Source: CAZPZR01 sp964591105
GTDB lineage: Bacteria; Bacillota; Clostridia; Lachnospirales; Lachnospiraceae
Length of the DNA stretch: 19,347 nucleotides
Reading direction: 5' to 3'
Assembly (NCBI GenBank): GCA_964591105.1
Contig: CAZPZR010000034.1
Span: forward strand, 1 to 19,347
A program made the position numbers and the translations under genes. Numbering within the stretch: the first letter of the stretch is position 1; every line of letters begins with the position of its first letter. The notes under the pieces were generated by a model. The model was not told where the DNA came from. It saw only the letters and a program-made list of their open reading frames with translations, and did not search any database. Shown here piece by piece: positions 12,496 to 19,347 of this stretch.

Positions 12496-14583
12496 ATGAA
12501 ATTACGATTGAAAAAGAGAAAGGTACAGGCACTGGGTGTACTTTCATTTCTTTTGCTGTTGACTTCATCTTTTCGCACATTTGCAGCTGGAGACGAAGGA
12601 AAAGCAGCAGAACGAGCAAAACAGGACGTATCGGTGACAAAAGGAAAAGAATATCGATATGACGATTATGGATATGGCACATTCTTAACTCATGAGTATA
12701 AAGTAGAATTTGGAGATGTGTCAGCGGTAGCATATTGTGTGCAACCATCGAAAACAAGACCCGATAGCGGGACTTATAAAATTACAAAGCTTAGCGATGG
12801 GAAGAAATTGGCAAAAGTTTGTTATTATGGGACAAAAGCATCCAAAGACGATGGCTTTTTTACGGAAGAAAATGGTTATGGGAACTTAAGCGCGGGTGCA
12901 CGATTTATTTTAGTTCACTTGGCAGCAGCATATGCGAATAATAGTCAGGATGCGTTCTCAGGTGCCAATAGTAAAGCACAGAAACTGGCGATGAAACTTT
13001 ATGATTATTGTGTTTCGCAACCGGAAATTCCAGATGTGGATATGAAGTTTTCGGATGATAAAGTGAAAGCCTATGCGTATGGAAATCGGCAGAGAACGAA
13101 GATGATTACCTTCCAGGCAGATGAACTGCAGACGATTACGATGAAGCTTCCGAAAGGTGTGAAGTTCCACAATTTGACGACAGGGAAAACAAGCAAAGAG
13201 GGAGAACATGTGGAAGTATGTGGAGGAACTATGTTCTATTTATCCGCACCGATTACACAGGCAGAGGATGTAGCTGCAAGCTGGTCTTCAACAATGAAGG
13301 GAAGCATTACAAAGGATTTTTCTGCCTATAAGATTACGACAGGATCCAGTACACAGGACTTGGCACTTGTGTTTGGCGAAGGTGTCACGGACGAAAAATA
13401 TGTGGATTTTCAGGTTTCGTGGATTCAGAAAGCCAAAATTGAACTTGTAAAAAAGGATCAGGCATCGGGAGAAAAATTAGCAGGAGCAGTTTTTGGAATT
13501 TATGAAGATGCTGAGTGTCAAAAGGAAATCACCAGAATGCAGGCGACAGATGAAAATGGGAAAGCTGTGGCTGAACTTTGGAAAACTATGGATCATGTGT
13601 ATTTAAAAGAACTTGTGGCACCGAAAGGTTATGTGTTGGATGAACAGGTGCATGAAGTGAAGTTGAAAGAGGGAGCAAAGGTAGAAGTAGTTGCAGAAAA
13701 TAAAGAGAAGCAGGGAATGATAACGATTTACAAAGAAGGAGAAGTACTGGCAGGGGTGCAGCTTGGTGAAGATAGAGTGGAATTCCAATATGAGACCCAA
13801 CGTCGAGCAGGCGCTGTTTACGAAGTCTATGCGGCAGAAGACATTGTGTCTGCATATGGAGTTACAATCTTTCAGAAGGGAGAGCTGGTGGCCAGTCAGC
13901 TTATGACAGATGAAACAGGCGCGGCAGTATTGGAAGGATTACATCTTGGAAGTTATTGTATACGAGAAAAACAAGCACCGGAAAATTATTACAATGTCGG
14001 GGAAGAACAATTCGTTGAATTAACCGAAGATGAAGAGAATGCGGAAGTTATTTATTCAGAAATTACATTTTGGAATGAGCGGCAAAAAGCAGAAGTTACT
14101 ATCGTGAAAAAGGAAACTGGAACGGAAAATGTGTTAGCAGGTGCAGAGTTTGGGATTTATACGAAAAATGCAATTCTTGATGAAGAAGGAAATGTCTTAG
14201 TAGAAGCAGGGACACTTCTCGATTCTGGGGTGACAGATGAAGAAGGAGCGTACATATTTCAAGTAGATTTACCAATCGGATGTGCTTATTATGTGGAGGA
14301 AATTACTGCACCATCTGGCTATGTGAAATCAGACGAACGTCAGGAATTTGTATTTGAATATCAAGGACAGGAGAGTGAATTTGTAGATTATGAATTCACG
14401 TTTGAAAATGAAAAGATTCCGAATGAAATTGAGAAACACGAGACACCTAAGGTACCGAAAACAAAGAGTAAAGTACCAAAAACAGGAGATGAAGGTGATT
14501 TTAAATGTTGGCTCATCTTTTTAACAGTTTCAGGAATTGCATTGTTAGTAGTGATTCGTCGCAAAAGAAAAGCATCAAAATAA
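12496..14583 (+). CDS. SpaA-type pilin / adhesin with VPKTG cell-wall anchor
   Basis: A 695-residue secreted surface protein. Residues 1-31 are a signal peptide (KLRLKKRK, hydrophobic core, SSFRTFAAG). The N-terminal domain, about 45-310, contains AYCVQPSK (Cys81) and resembles the head of pilin-like adhesins, but lacks the TQxxxW element of a clear thioester domain. Three Cna-B/SpaA repeats follow at about 312-402, 407-530 and 533-639, with AGAVFGIY, AGAVYEVY and AGAEFGIY strands, VKK lysines (319-320, 538-539) and APKGY/APENY/APSGY motifs next to acidic residues that may form isopeptide bonds. The sorting signal is VPKTG at 660-664, a hydrophobic helix 671-687 and a basic tail. GGGAG precedes ATG 12496. 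No sortase is encoded in the window, so anchoring must use one elsewhere. Confidence 0.9.
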   Translation: MKLRLKKRKVQALGVLSFLLLLTSSFRTFAAGDEGKAAERAKQDVSVTKGKEYRYDDYGYGTFLTHEYKVEFGDVSAVAYCVQPSKTRPDSGTYKITKLSDGKKLAKVCYYGTKASKDDGFFTEENGYGNLSAGARFILVHLAAAYANNSQDAFSGANSKAQKLAMKLYDYCVSQPEIPDVDMKFSDDKVKAYAYGNRQRTKMITFQADELQTITMKLPKGVKFHNLTTGKTSKEGEHVEVCGGTMFYLSAPITQAEDVAASWSSTMKGSITKDFSAYKITTGSSTQDLALVFGEGVTDEKYVDFQVSWIQKAKIELVKKDQASGEKLAGAVFGIYEDAECQKEITRMQATDENGKAVAELWKTMDHVYLKELVAPKGYVLDEQVHEVKLKEGAKVEVVAENKEKQGMITIYKEGEVLAGVQLGEDRVEFQYETQRRAGAVYEVYAAEDIVSAYGVTIFQKGELVASQLMTDETGAAVLEGLHLGSYCIREKQAPENYYNVGEEQFVELTEDEENAEVIYSEITFWNERQKAEVTIVKKETGTENVLAGAEFGIYTKNAILDEEGNVLVEAGTLLDSGVTDEEGAYIFQVDLPIGCAYYVEEITAPSGYVKSDERQEFVFEYQGQESEFVDYEFTFENEKIPNEIEKHETPKVPKTKSKVPKTGDEGDFKCWLIFLTVSGIALLVVIRRKRKASK

Positions 14584-14616
14584 AAAATCCCAGGAATTCA
14601 AGTTGAATTCCTGGGA
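14582..14616 (-). terminator. Terminator of the FAD oxidoreductase gene, possibly bidirectional
   Basis: TCCCAGGAATTCAA (14588-14601) and its exact complement (14603-14616) form a long hairpin. On the minus strand it is followed by a six-T run (14587-14582), a standard terminator. On the plus strand only AAATAATT follows, so termination of the pilin transcript would be weaker. Confidence 0.88.
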
Positions 14617-14628
14617 AATAATTATGAT

Positions 14629-16011
14629 TTAGTTGTCAGCTGATTCGCAAATATGACGAGCTACATAGACACCACTTGCAGATGCGTGAGAAAGGGAATG
14701 TGTAACACCACTTCCGTCACCAATCATATATAACCCTTTGTATCTACATTCCAAATGATGATCTAATTCTACTTCCATGTTGTAGAATTTAACTTCTACA
14801 CCGTAAAGCAATGTATCATCATTGGCTGTACCAGGAGCGATTTTATCGAGTGCATAAATCATCTCAATGATTCCATCCAGAATACGTTTTGGAAGAACCA
14901 GGCTCAAGTCTCCAGGAGTAGCAGAAAGCGTAGGTGTTACCAAACCTTCTTCAATTCTGGACTCTGTACTTCTACGTCCGCGAACCAAATCTCCGAAACG
15001 CTGTACGATGACACCACCGCCAAGCATGTTGGAAAGTCGAGCGATACTTTCTCCGTAACCATTACTGTCTTTGAATGGTTCTGAGAAGTGTTTTGCAACC
15101 AAAAGAGCAAAGTTTGTATTTTCTGTCTGCAATTCTTTGCCTTCGTAGCTGTGTCCGTTTACAGTAACGATACCATTTGTATTTTCATTTACAACGATAC
15201 CATGTGGGTTCATACAGAATGTACGTACATTATCTTCAAACTGCTGTGTACGATATACGATTTTACTTTCGTACAATTCATCTGTAAGATGTGAGAAGAT
15301 AACAGCTGGGAGTTCTACACGGACACCGATATCTACACGGTTTGATTTTGTAGGGATATCCATGTCACGACAGACTTGCTCCATCCATTTACTTCCGCTT
15401 CGTCCAACAGATACGATACAGTTCTTGCAAGTATAATCATCAGACTTTGTATGGATGCAGTAACCATCATCTTCAGTACGAGTGATGGAAATAACTGGTG
15501 TATCAAAGTAAAAATCAGCTTTATCTTTTAATTCAGCATAAAGGTTTTCTAATACAACGTAGTTAATATCTGTTCCGAGATGACGAACAGAAGCATCCAA
15601 AAGTTTTAATTTATTCTGCATACAGATTTTTTTGAATTTTGTACCTGCAGTTGAGAAAAGATGAGTTCCTTCTCCGCCATATTCCATGTTGATCTCATCA
15701 ACATATTTCATCAACTCTGTTGCTTGTTTTTTCCCAATATATTCGTAAAGAGTACCACCGAAATCGTTAGTGATATTATATTTTCCATCAGAAAATGCAC
15801 CTGCACCACCGAATCCACTCATGATAGAGCAACTTTTACAGTTGATACAGCTTGTGATTTTATCTCCATCAATTGGGCATTTTCTTTTTGCTAATTCATG
15901 ACCAGCTTCGAAAACTCCAATAGAAAGTTCCGGTTGCTTTTTTGCTAATTCGTAAGTTGCAAAAATACCACCAGGTCCAGCACCGATTACGACAACATCA
16001 TAATGTTTCAT
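14629..16011 (-). CDS. FAD-dependent oxidoreductase (COG2509 type) with N-terminal cysteine cluster
   Basis: A 460-residue flavoprotein. The Rossmann motif GAGPGG at 10-15 and the Glu35 ending the second strand bind FAD. The C-terminal GLYMIGDGSGVTHSLSHASASG is the second FAD contact. Between them is a distinctive cluster Cys45-x9-Cys55-x2-Cys58-x2-Cys61 followed by GFGGAGAFSDGK, which is characteristic of the uncharacterised COG2509 flavoproteins and could hold a metal or an iron-sulfur centre. No signal peptide is seen. Reaction and partner are unknown. GGAGG lies 7 bases upstream of the ATG, a strong ribosome site. It converges on the pilin gene and diverges from the small FTR-like gene. 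Confidence 0.9.
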   Translation of the reverse strand: MKHYDVVVIGAGPGGIFATYELAKKQPELSIGVFEAGHELAKRKCPIDGDKITSCINCKSCSIMSGFGGAGAFSDGKYNITNDFGGTLYEYIGKKQATELMKYVDEINMEYGGEGTHLFSTAGTKFKKICMQNKLKLLDASVRHLGTDINYVVLENLYAELKDKADFYFDTPVISITRTEDDGYCIHTKSDDYTCKNCIVSVGRSGSKWMEQVCRDMDIPTKSNRVDIGVRVELPAVIFSHLTDELYESKIVYRTQQFEDNVRTFCMNPHGIVVNENTNGIVTVNGHSYEGKELQTENTNFALLVAKHFSEPFKDSNGYGESIARLSNMLGGGVIVQRFGDLVRGRRSTESRIEEGLVTPTLSATPGDLSLVLPKRILDGIIEMIYALDKIAPGTANDDTLLYGVEVKFYNMEVELDHHLECRYKGLYMIGDGSGVTHSLSHASASGVYVARHICESADN

Positions 16012-16062
16012 TTAAAATCCTCCTTGTATATGTCCATCTACTTATGAACACAATCATACATG

Positions 16063-16068
16063 ATTATA
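16063..16068 (-). promoter_or_regulatory. Possible -10 of the FAD oxidoreductase gene
   Basis: The minus strand reads TATAAT here, about 50 bases before the start codon. No good -35 was found at the usual distance; TTGATT is 20 bases upstream. Confidence 0.35.
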
Positions 16069-16142
16069 CTATCAAAAAATATCATGGAAATCAACTTGAA
16101 TGCAGACAGAAACTCCATTTTTTTACATGTGATAGGAGTGCA

Positions 16143-16172
16143 TTGCTTTTGCTTGAGTGGGTATGATAAAAT
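16143..16172 (+). promoter_or_regulatory. Possible promoter of the FTR-like gene
   Basis: TTGCTT (16143-16148), 18 bases, then TAAAAT (16167-16172). It lies about 45 bases before the start codon at 16218. Confidence 0.4.
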
Positions 16173-16217
16173 GAATACAACTAAGGAAACTACAAGGAAA
16201 AGAAAAAGGAGATCAAC

Positions 16218-16418
16218 ATGGGGAAAGTTCGATTGAATGAAAATGAAGAAGTGGTGAAATTAATCAAAGAAGGGTTGAAACGCACAGGAGGATATTGTCC
16301 TTGTCGTTTGGAACGCACACCAGAAAATAAGTGTATTTGCGAGGAATTTAAAGCTCAGATTCAAGATCCTGAATTTGAAGGATTCTGTCATTGTCAGCTT
16401 TATTACAAAGAAAAATAA
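16218..16418 (+). CDS. Small ferredoxin-thioredoxin-reductase catalytic-chain-like protein
   Basis: A 66-residue protein with three paired-cysteine motifs: CPC at 27-29, CIC at 39-41 and CHC at 57-59. The pattern CPCRLERTPENKCICEEF to GFCHCQLY matches the ferredoxin-thioredoxin reductase catalytic chain (PF02943), where CPC, CPC and CHC hold a 4Fe-4S cluster next to a redox disulfide. In the plant and cyanobacterial enzyme the gaps are about 16 and 8 residues; here they are 9 and 15, and the second motif is CIC. It is a stand-alone short version without a variable chain. It could pass electrons from ferredoxin to a thioredoxin or another disulfide protein in an anaerobe. AAGGAG precedes the ATG. 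Confidence 0.82.
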   Translation: MGKVRLNENEEVVKLIKEGLKRTGGYCPCRLERTPENKCICEEFKAQIQDPEFEGFCHCQLYYKEK

Positions 16419-16425
16419 CTATAGG

Positions 16426-16454
16426 TTGCAAAGTGAAAAATCTTGTGTTATAAT
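16426..16454 (+). promoter_or_regulatory. Promoter of the riboswitch-MATE transcription unit
   Basis: TTGCAA (16426-16431), exactly 17 bases, then TATAAT (16449-16454) preceded by TGT, an extended -10. It starts transcription near 16461, giving a leader of about 137 bases before the MATE gene. Confidence 0.85.
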
Positions 16455-16475
16455 TCCACCCATTGAACAGAATAG

Positions 16476-16543
16476 ACACTTATATAAATTCATAATTGGA
16501 TGAATGTTTCTACAAACTACCGGAATAGTTTTGCTATAAGTTT
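16476..16543 (+). ncRNA. Purine riboswitch-like aptamer (guanine-type variant)
   Basis: Three helices around a junction match the purine riboswitch (RF00167) layout. P1 is ACTTAT (16478-16483) with ATAAGT (16536-16541). P2 is ATTCAT (16488-16493) with ATGAAT (16500-16505), loop AATTGG. P3 is AAACTA (16514-16519) with TAGTTT (16526-16531), loop CCGGAA. J1/2 is ATAA and J2/3 is the conserved GTTTCTAC (16506-16513). The loop GG and CC can make the kissing contact. In J3/1 the specificity position is C34 of this line (16534), as in guanine-sensing members. Deviations: both loops have 6 rather than 7 bases, and the base before the specificity position is G (16533) rather than the usual A. The ligand may therefore differ from guanine. 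Confidence 0.72.
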
Positions 16544-16556
16544 TTCTTTAAACAGC

Positions 16557-16579
16557 AAAGCTACTTCGGTAGTTTTTTT
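16557..16579 (+). terminator. Riboswitch-controlled UUCG terminator ahead of the MATE gene
   Basis: AAAGCTAC (16557-16564), loop TTCG, GTAGTTTT (16569-16576), with a seven-T run at 16573-16579. The competing antiterminator pairs TAGTTTTGCT (16526-16535) with AGCAAAGCTA (16554-16563), ten contiguous pairs including one G-T. It uses the P3 3' strand and J3/1 of the aptamer, so ligand binding should free the terminator and lower expression. Confidence 0.85.
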
Positions 16580-16597
16580 AGTGTGATGGGAGGAAGT

Positions 16598-18592
16598 ATG
16601 GAAACAACAAATGAAAACAAAATTTTAGAAGAAGAAAAGATTTCCAAGCTTTTGTGGAAATTTTCAGTTCCATGTGTAATGGGGCTTCTGATCAGTGCAT
16701 TGTATAACATTGTGGATCAGATTTTTATTGGAAACAGTGAATTAGGATATTTGGGAAATGCGGCAACGGGAGTTTCTTTCCCGGTAATCTGCATTGCGAA
16801 TGCATTTGCATGGTGTGTTGGGGATGGCGCGGCCTCATATCTTAGTATTTGTGCTGGACGAAAAGATACGGACAGTGCACATAAGTGTGTGGGAACTGGG
16901 ATTACAGTTACATTGATGATTAGTATTGCATTAATGATCATTTGTGAAGTGGCAGCAGTTCCATTAATGAGCCTTTTCGGTGCATCAGAACAGACATTAG
17001 GATTGGCGGTAACATATTTCCGAATCATAGCTGCATTTTTTCCATGTTATTTGTTGCTGAATGTAATGAATAGTATGATTCGTGCGGACGGAAGTCCAGC
17101 ATTTGCAATGACTGCGATGATGACAGGTGCAATTGCAAATATTATCTTAGATCCAATCTTCATTTTTGTGTTGAAATGGGGAATCGCAGGTGCGGCATGG
17201 GCAACTGCCATCGGACAAGTGGCATCCTTTGTACTTTGTGCAGTTTATTTCAGAAAGCCGAAGAGTTTTAGATTGACAAAAAGCAGTTTCTGTCCAAATT
17301 TGCAGATTTTGCGTAATATTGTTGGATTGGGTGGAGCTACATTTGTTACACAGATTTCAATTGTTACAGTTTCTCTCGTCAGCAACATGATGCTGGCAAG
17401 ATATGGTGCCTTATCAAAATACGGACCAGATATTCCAATTTCTGTGTTCAGTATTCAGACAAAAGTATATACCATCGTTTTAAATATTGTGACAGGAATT
17501 GTGCTTGGTGGACAGCCAATCTTTGGATATAACTATGGTGCAAAGAAAATGGGACGAGTACGAGATACTTACAAAATTGTATTGGGAGCAACGCTGATTA
17601 CTGGTGTGACTGCTACAATTATTTTCCAGTTATGGCCAGAGGCAGTTGTTGGAATTTTTGGTTCCGGAGATGCATTGTATCAGGAATTTGCAGTTAAAAC
17701 ATTCCGTATCTATCTGTCACTGATGACAGGTACATGCCTGGTGAAGATGACAGCAGTATTTTTCCAATCTATCGGAAAATCAACACATGCAATTGTGGCG
17801 TCTGTCGTGAGAGACCTTGTATGTTTTACACCACTGGCGTTGATTCTTCCAGGAATGTTAGAAGGTGCAGAAGCAGGAAATGGAATTCAGGGTATTTTGT
17901 ATGCAGCACCATTGTCTGATTTGGTTGCAATTGTAGTGATTCTTTTACTGACAGTTTCATTTTTCCGAACATTGAAAAAGGAATTGGTCGTAGAAGAACA
18001 GGAAGAGCAGATTATAAAACCATCTAATCCAGGAACGATTATTACGATTGCACGTGAACATGGAACTGCAGGAAAACAGATTGGAAAGCAAGTTGCAGAG
18101 CAGTTAGGTTTGCCATTCTATTATAAAGAAATGACAGCATTGGCGGCTCAGGAAAGTGGATTGGATCAAGAATTTCTTTCTGGTTTAAATGAAAACGCGC
18201 CAGGAATTTTACACGATTTGTATCTGAGCACAAATGTTGTAAAACAGGCAGTAATCGCGCAGGAAAAAGTTATTCGCAAGATTGCTGATAACGGGGCATG
18301 CGTGATTGTAGGAAGAGCGGCAGATTACGTTCTGCGAGATTATGAAAATGTGTTAAGAATCTTTATTTATGCACCGAAAGATTATCGTGTGAAAAATATT
18401 ATGGAAATGTATGAAGATACGGCAGAAAAAGCAGCATTCCATGTAAAACATTCTGATGATGCAAGAGCAGCATATTATAGAAATATTTCTGGAAAGAATT
18501 GGGGAAATGTACATAACTATGATTTGTGTATAGATGCGTCAGCAGGTCGTGAAAAATGTGTGGATATTATCTGCGGACTTTATAATAAATAA
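16598..18592 (+). CDS. MATE family efflux transporter fused to a cytidylate-kinase-like domain
   Basis: A 664-residue fusion. Residues 1 to about 460 are a twelve-helix MATE transporter (ISKLLWKFSVPCVMGLLISA at the start, NAATGVSFPV, RADGSPAFAMTAM, and IVLGGQPIFGYNYGAKKMGR in the second half), which exports drugs or metabolites using an ion gradient. Residues about 478-664 are a cytidylate-kinase-like domain (PF13189) with ITIAREHGTAGKQIGKQVAEQL, VGRAADYVLRDYENVLRIFI and the C-terminal RAAYYRNISGKNWGNVHNYD. The P-loop-like turn reads HGTAGK instead of the common GSGGR. A charged linker (EEQEEQIIKPSNP) joins the parts and places the kinase-like domain in the cytoplasm. ATG 16598 is chosen from GGGAGG 4 bases upstream and family starts; ATG 16586 overlaps that site. 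Expression is expected to follow the upstream riboswitch. Confidence 0.92.
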   Translation: METTNENKILEEEKISKLLWKFSVPCVMGLLISALYNIVDQIFIGNSELGYLGNAATGVSFPVICIANAFAWCVGDGAASYLSICAGRKDTDSAHKCVGTGITVTLMISIALMIICEVAAVPLMSLFGASEQTLGLAVTYFRIIAAFFPCYLLLNVMNSMIRADGSPAFAMTAMMTGAIANIILDPIFIFVLKWGIAGAAWATAIGQVASFVLCAVYFRKPKSFRLTKSSFCPNLQILRNIVGLGGATFVTQISIVTVSLVSNMMLARYGALSKYGPDIPISVFSIQTKVYTIVLNIVTGIVLGGQPIFGYNYGAKKMGRVRDTYKIVLGATLITGVTATIIFQLWPEAVVGIFGSGDALYQEFAVKTFRIYLSLMTGTCLVKMTAVFFQSIGKSTHAIVASVVRDLVCFTPLALILPGMLEGAEAGNGIQGILYAAPLSDLVAIVVILLLTVSFFRTLKKELVVEEQEEQIIKPSNPGTIITIAREHGTAGKQIGKQVAEQLGLPFYYKEMTALAAQESGLDQEFLSGLNENAPGILHDLYLSTNVVKQAVIAQEKVIRKIADNGACVIVGRAADYVLRDYENVLRIFIYAPKDYRVKNIMEMYEDTAEKAAFHVKHSDDARAAYYRNISGKNWGNVHNYDLCIDASAGREKCVDIICGLYNK

Positions 18593-18626
18593 AAATAACT
18601 TTCGTACAGTTTTTTCTTTGAATGTA

Positions 18627-18635
18627 TGCTATAAT
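18627..18635 (+). promoter_or_regulatory. Extended -10 promoter of the nitroreductase gene
   Basis: TGCTATAAT, a perfect extended -10, 35 bases before the start codon. The -35 region (CAGTTT at 17 bases) is weak, as is common with extended -10 elements. Confidence 0.6.
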
Positions 18636-18670
18636 TAAGAAAATTGGATGAAACGCAAAGGAGAAAAACT

Positions 18671-19207
18671 ATGGAGTTGCAAAAATGCTTAGAAACACGA
18701 AAAAGTATCCGCAAATACAAAGACACAGCTGTATCGCGAGACACAATTAAGGAACTGATTAAAGCAGCCGGTCTTGCTCCATCTTGGAAAAATACACAAG
18801 TGTCCAGATATTATGTGGCAGATGGAGAAGCTAAGAAAAGATTTGCTCAGGAGTGTTTGCCAACATTTAATCAGAATAATACGAAGGATGCATCAGTTCT
18901 TATGGTTTCTACAGTTGCCAAGGGGCAGAGTGGAGTTGCCGACGGACGTGGAAATAAGACACATTTGGGTGAAGGATTTTCTTACTTTGATAATGGGCTG
19001 CAAGTGCAGAATATTTGTCTGAAAGCGACTGAACTTGGACTTGGAACATTAATTATGGGAATTTATTACGAAGCAAAGATTCGAGAATTTTTTGATATTC
19101 CAGAAACAGAAGATGTTGTTGCAGTAATTGCGGTTGGATATCCAGATATCGATCCAGATGCGAAACCAAGAAAAGAAATAGATGAAATCTTGAAGTTTGC
19201 TGACTAA
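18671..19207 (+). CDS. Nitroreductase family FMN oxidoreductase
   Basis: A 178-residue nitroreductase-fold protein (PF00881). The N-terminal LETRKSIRKYKDTAV contains the Arg-Ser-x-Arg FMN phosphate contact typical of the family. LIKAAGLAPSWKNTQVSRYYV is the next conserved block. ALQ-like helices follow (NGLQVQNICLKATELGLGTLIMG), and the C-terminus has VVAVIAVGYPDIDP before a KPRKEIDEIL tail. Members use NAD(P)H and FMN to reduce nitroaromatics, quinones or other acceptors; the natural substrate is unknown. AAAGGAG precedes the ATG; an in-frame upstream extension to 18644 overlaps the promoter region. It has its own promoter and terminator. Confidence 0.93.
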   Translation: MELQKCLETRKSIRKYKDTAVSRDTIKELIKAAGLAPSWKNTQVSRYYVADGEAKKRFAQECLPTFNQNNTKDASVLMVSTVAKGQSGVADGRGNKTHLGEGFSYFDNGLQVQNICLKATELGLGTLIMGIYYEAKIREFFDIPETEDVVAVIAVGYPDIDPDAKPRKEIDEILKFAD

Positions 19208-19237
19208 AAATATTTAGAATAAGTATATATGATGATT

Positions 19238-19268
19238 GGGAGACGGTGTTTGTGCCGTCTCTTATTTT
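19238..19268 (+). terminator. Terminator after the nitroreductase
   Basis: GAGACGG (19240-19246) pairs with CCGTCTC (19255-19261) around an 8-base loop, extended by two G-T pairs, followed by TTATTTT. Confidence 0.85.
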
Positions 19269-19313
19269 GTATAAAAGTAATTCAAAAAGTTGTAGATTTT
19301 GTAATAGAAATAT

Positions 19314-19321
19314 GTTAGAAT
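19314..19321 (+). promoter_or_regulatory. Possible promoter of a gene beyond the right edge
   Basis: TGTTAGAAT reads as an extended -10 in the AT-rich last 80 bases. No good -35 at the usual spacing and no start codon with a ribosome site before the window ends. Confidence 0.3.
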
Positions 19322-19347
19322 ACAGAAAAGCATTAATTTTCTAATAT

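Noticed and set aside
12730..12930. Thioester (Cys-Gln) bond in the pilin head
   Set aside because: The CVQP cysteine is present, but no TQxxxW partner motif was found at the expected distance, so only a resemblance is reported.
16052..16065. AATCAT-AC-ATGATT dyad near the FAD oxidoreductase -10 as an operator
   Set aside because: It is short and AT-rich, so it is expected by chance, and no regulator gene is nearby.

Overview
The window looks like a chromosomal stretch of a low-GC, Gram-positive gut anaerobe of the Clostridia, most probably Lachnospiraceae. This is inferred from AT-rich codon use, strong GGAGG-type ribosome binding sites, extended -10 promoters, U-tract terminators and the gene families present: TraX, a DUF4825 protein, a MATE protein fused to a cytidylate-kinase-like domain, a SpaA-type pilin with a VPKTG anchor, and a COG2509-type flavoprotein. 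No rRNA, tRNA, CRISPR array or insertion sequence was seen. No gene-free stretch exceeds about 200 bases.

Layout. 1-571: the end of a cyclase/kynurenine-formamidase-like gene and a YbjQ-family gene, closed by a terminator. 585-5860: a six-gene plus-strand operon with a good promoter, consisting of a MarR regulator, a PNPOx-like flavin protein, an aldo/keto reductase, an OB-fold/amidohydrolase fusion, a gamma-resorcylate-decarboxylase-like amidohydrolase and a threonine-aldolase-like PLP enzyme. Spacing is tight throughout and a catabolic or detoxification role is inferred. 5887-8383: a membrane-anchored alpha/beta hydrolase (minus), divergent from a patatin-TraX pair. 8455-9239: a degraded ECF sigma / DUF4825 locus in which a deletion appears to have joined the start of the sigma gene to the middle of its partner. 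9257-12314: a metal-efflux locus with a P1B-2 ATPase lacking its own metal-binding domain, a separate small HMA protein, and a divergent ArsR-AraC fusion regulator. Overlapping promoters and an operator-like inverted repeat lie between them. 12330-14616: a secreted, sortase-anchored SpaA-type pilin/adhesin whose promoter is framed by a 10-bp inverted repeat. 14629-16011: a minus-strand FAD oxidoreductase. 16218-16418: a small ferredoxin-thioredoxin-reductase-like protein. 16426-18592: a MATE transporter fused to a cytidylate-kinase-like domain, behind a leader that folds as a purine-riboswitch variant with an overlapping antiterminator and a UUCG terminator. 18671-19268: a nitroreductase with its own promoter and terminator.

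The most interesting item is the leader at 16471-16579. It keeps the purine riboswitch core (three helices, GUUUCUAC junction, loop GG and CC for the kissing contact, a pyrimidine at the specificity position) but has shortened loops and a changed J3/1 base. It controls a multidrug-type transporter fused to a nucleotide-kinase-like domain, which suggests sensing and handling of a purine-like or nucleoside-like compound. All functions are read from sequence alone; no database search was possible.
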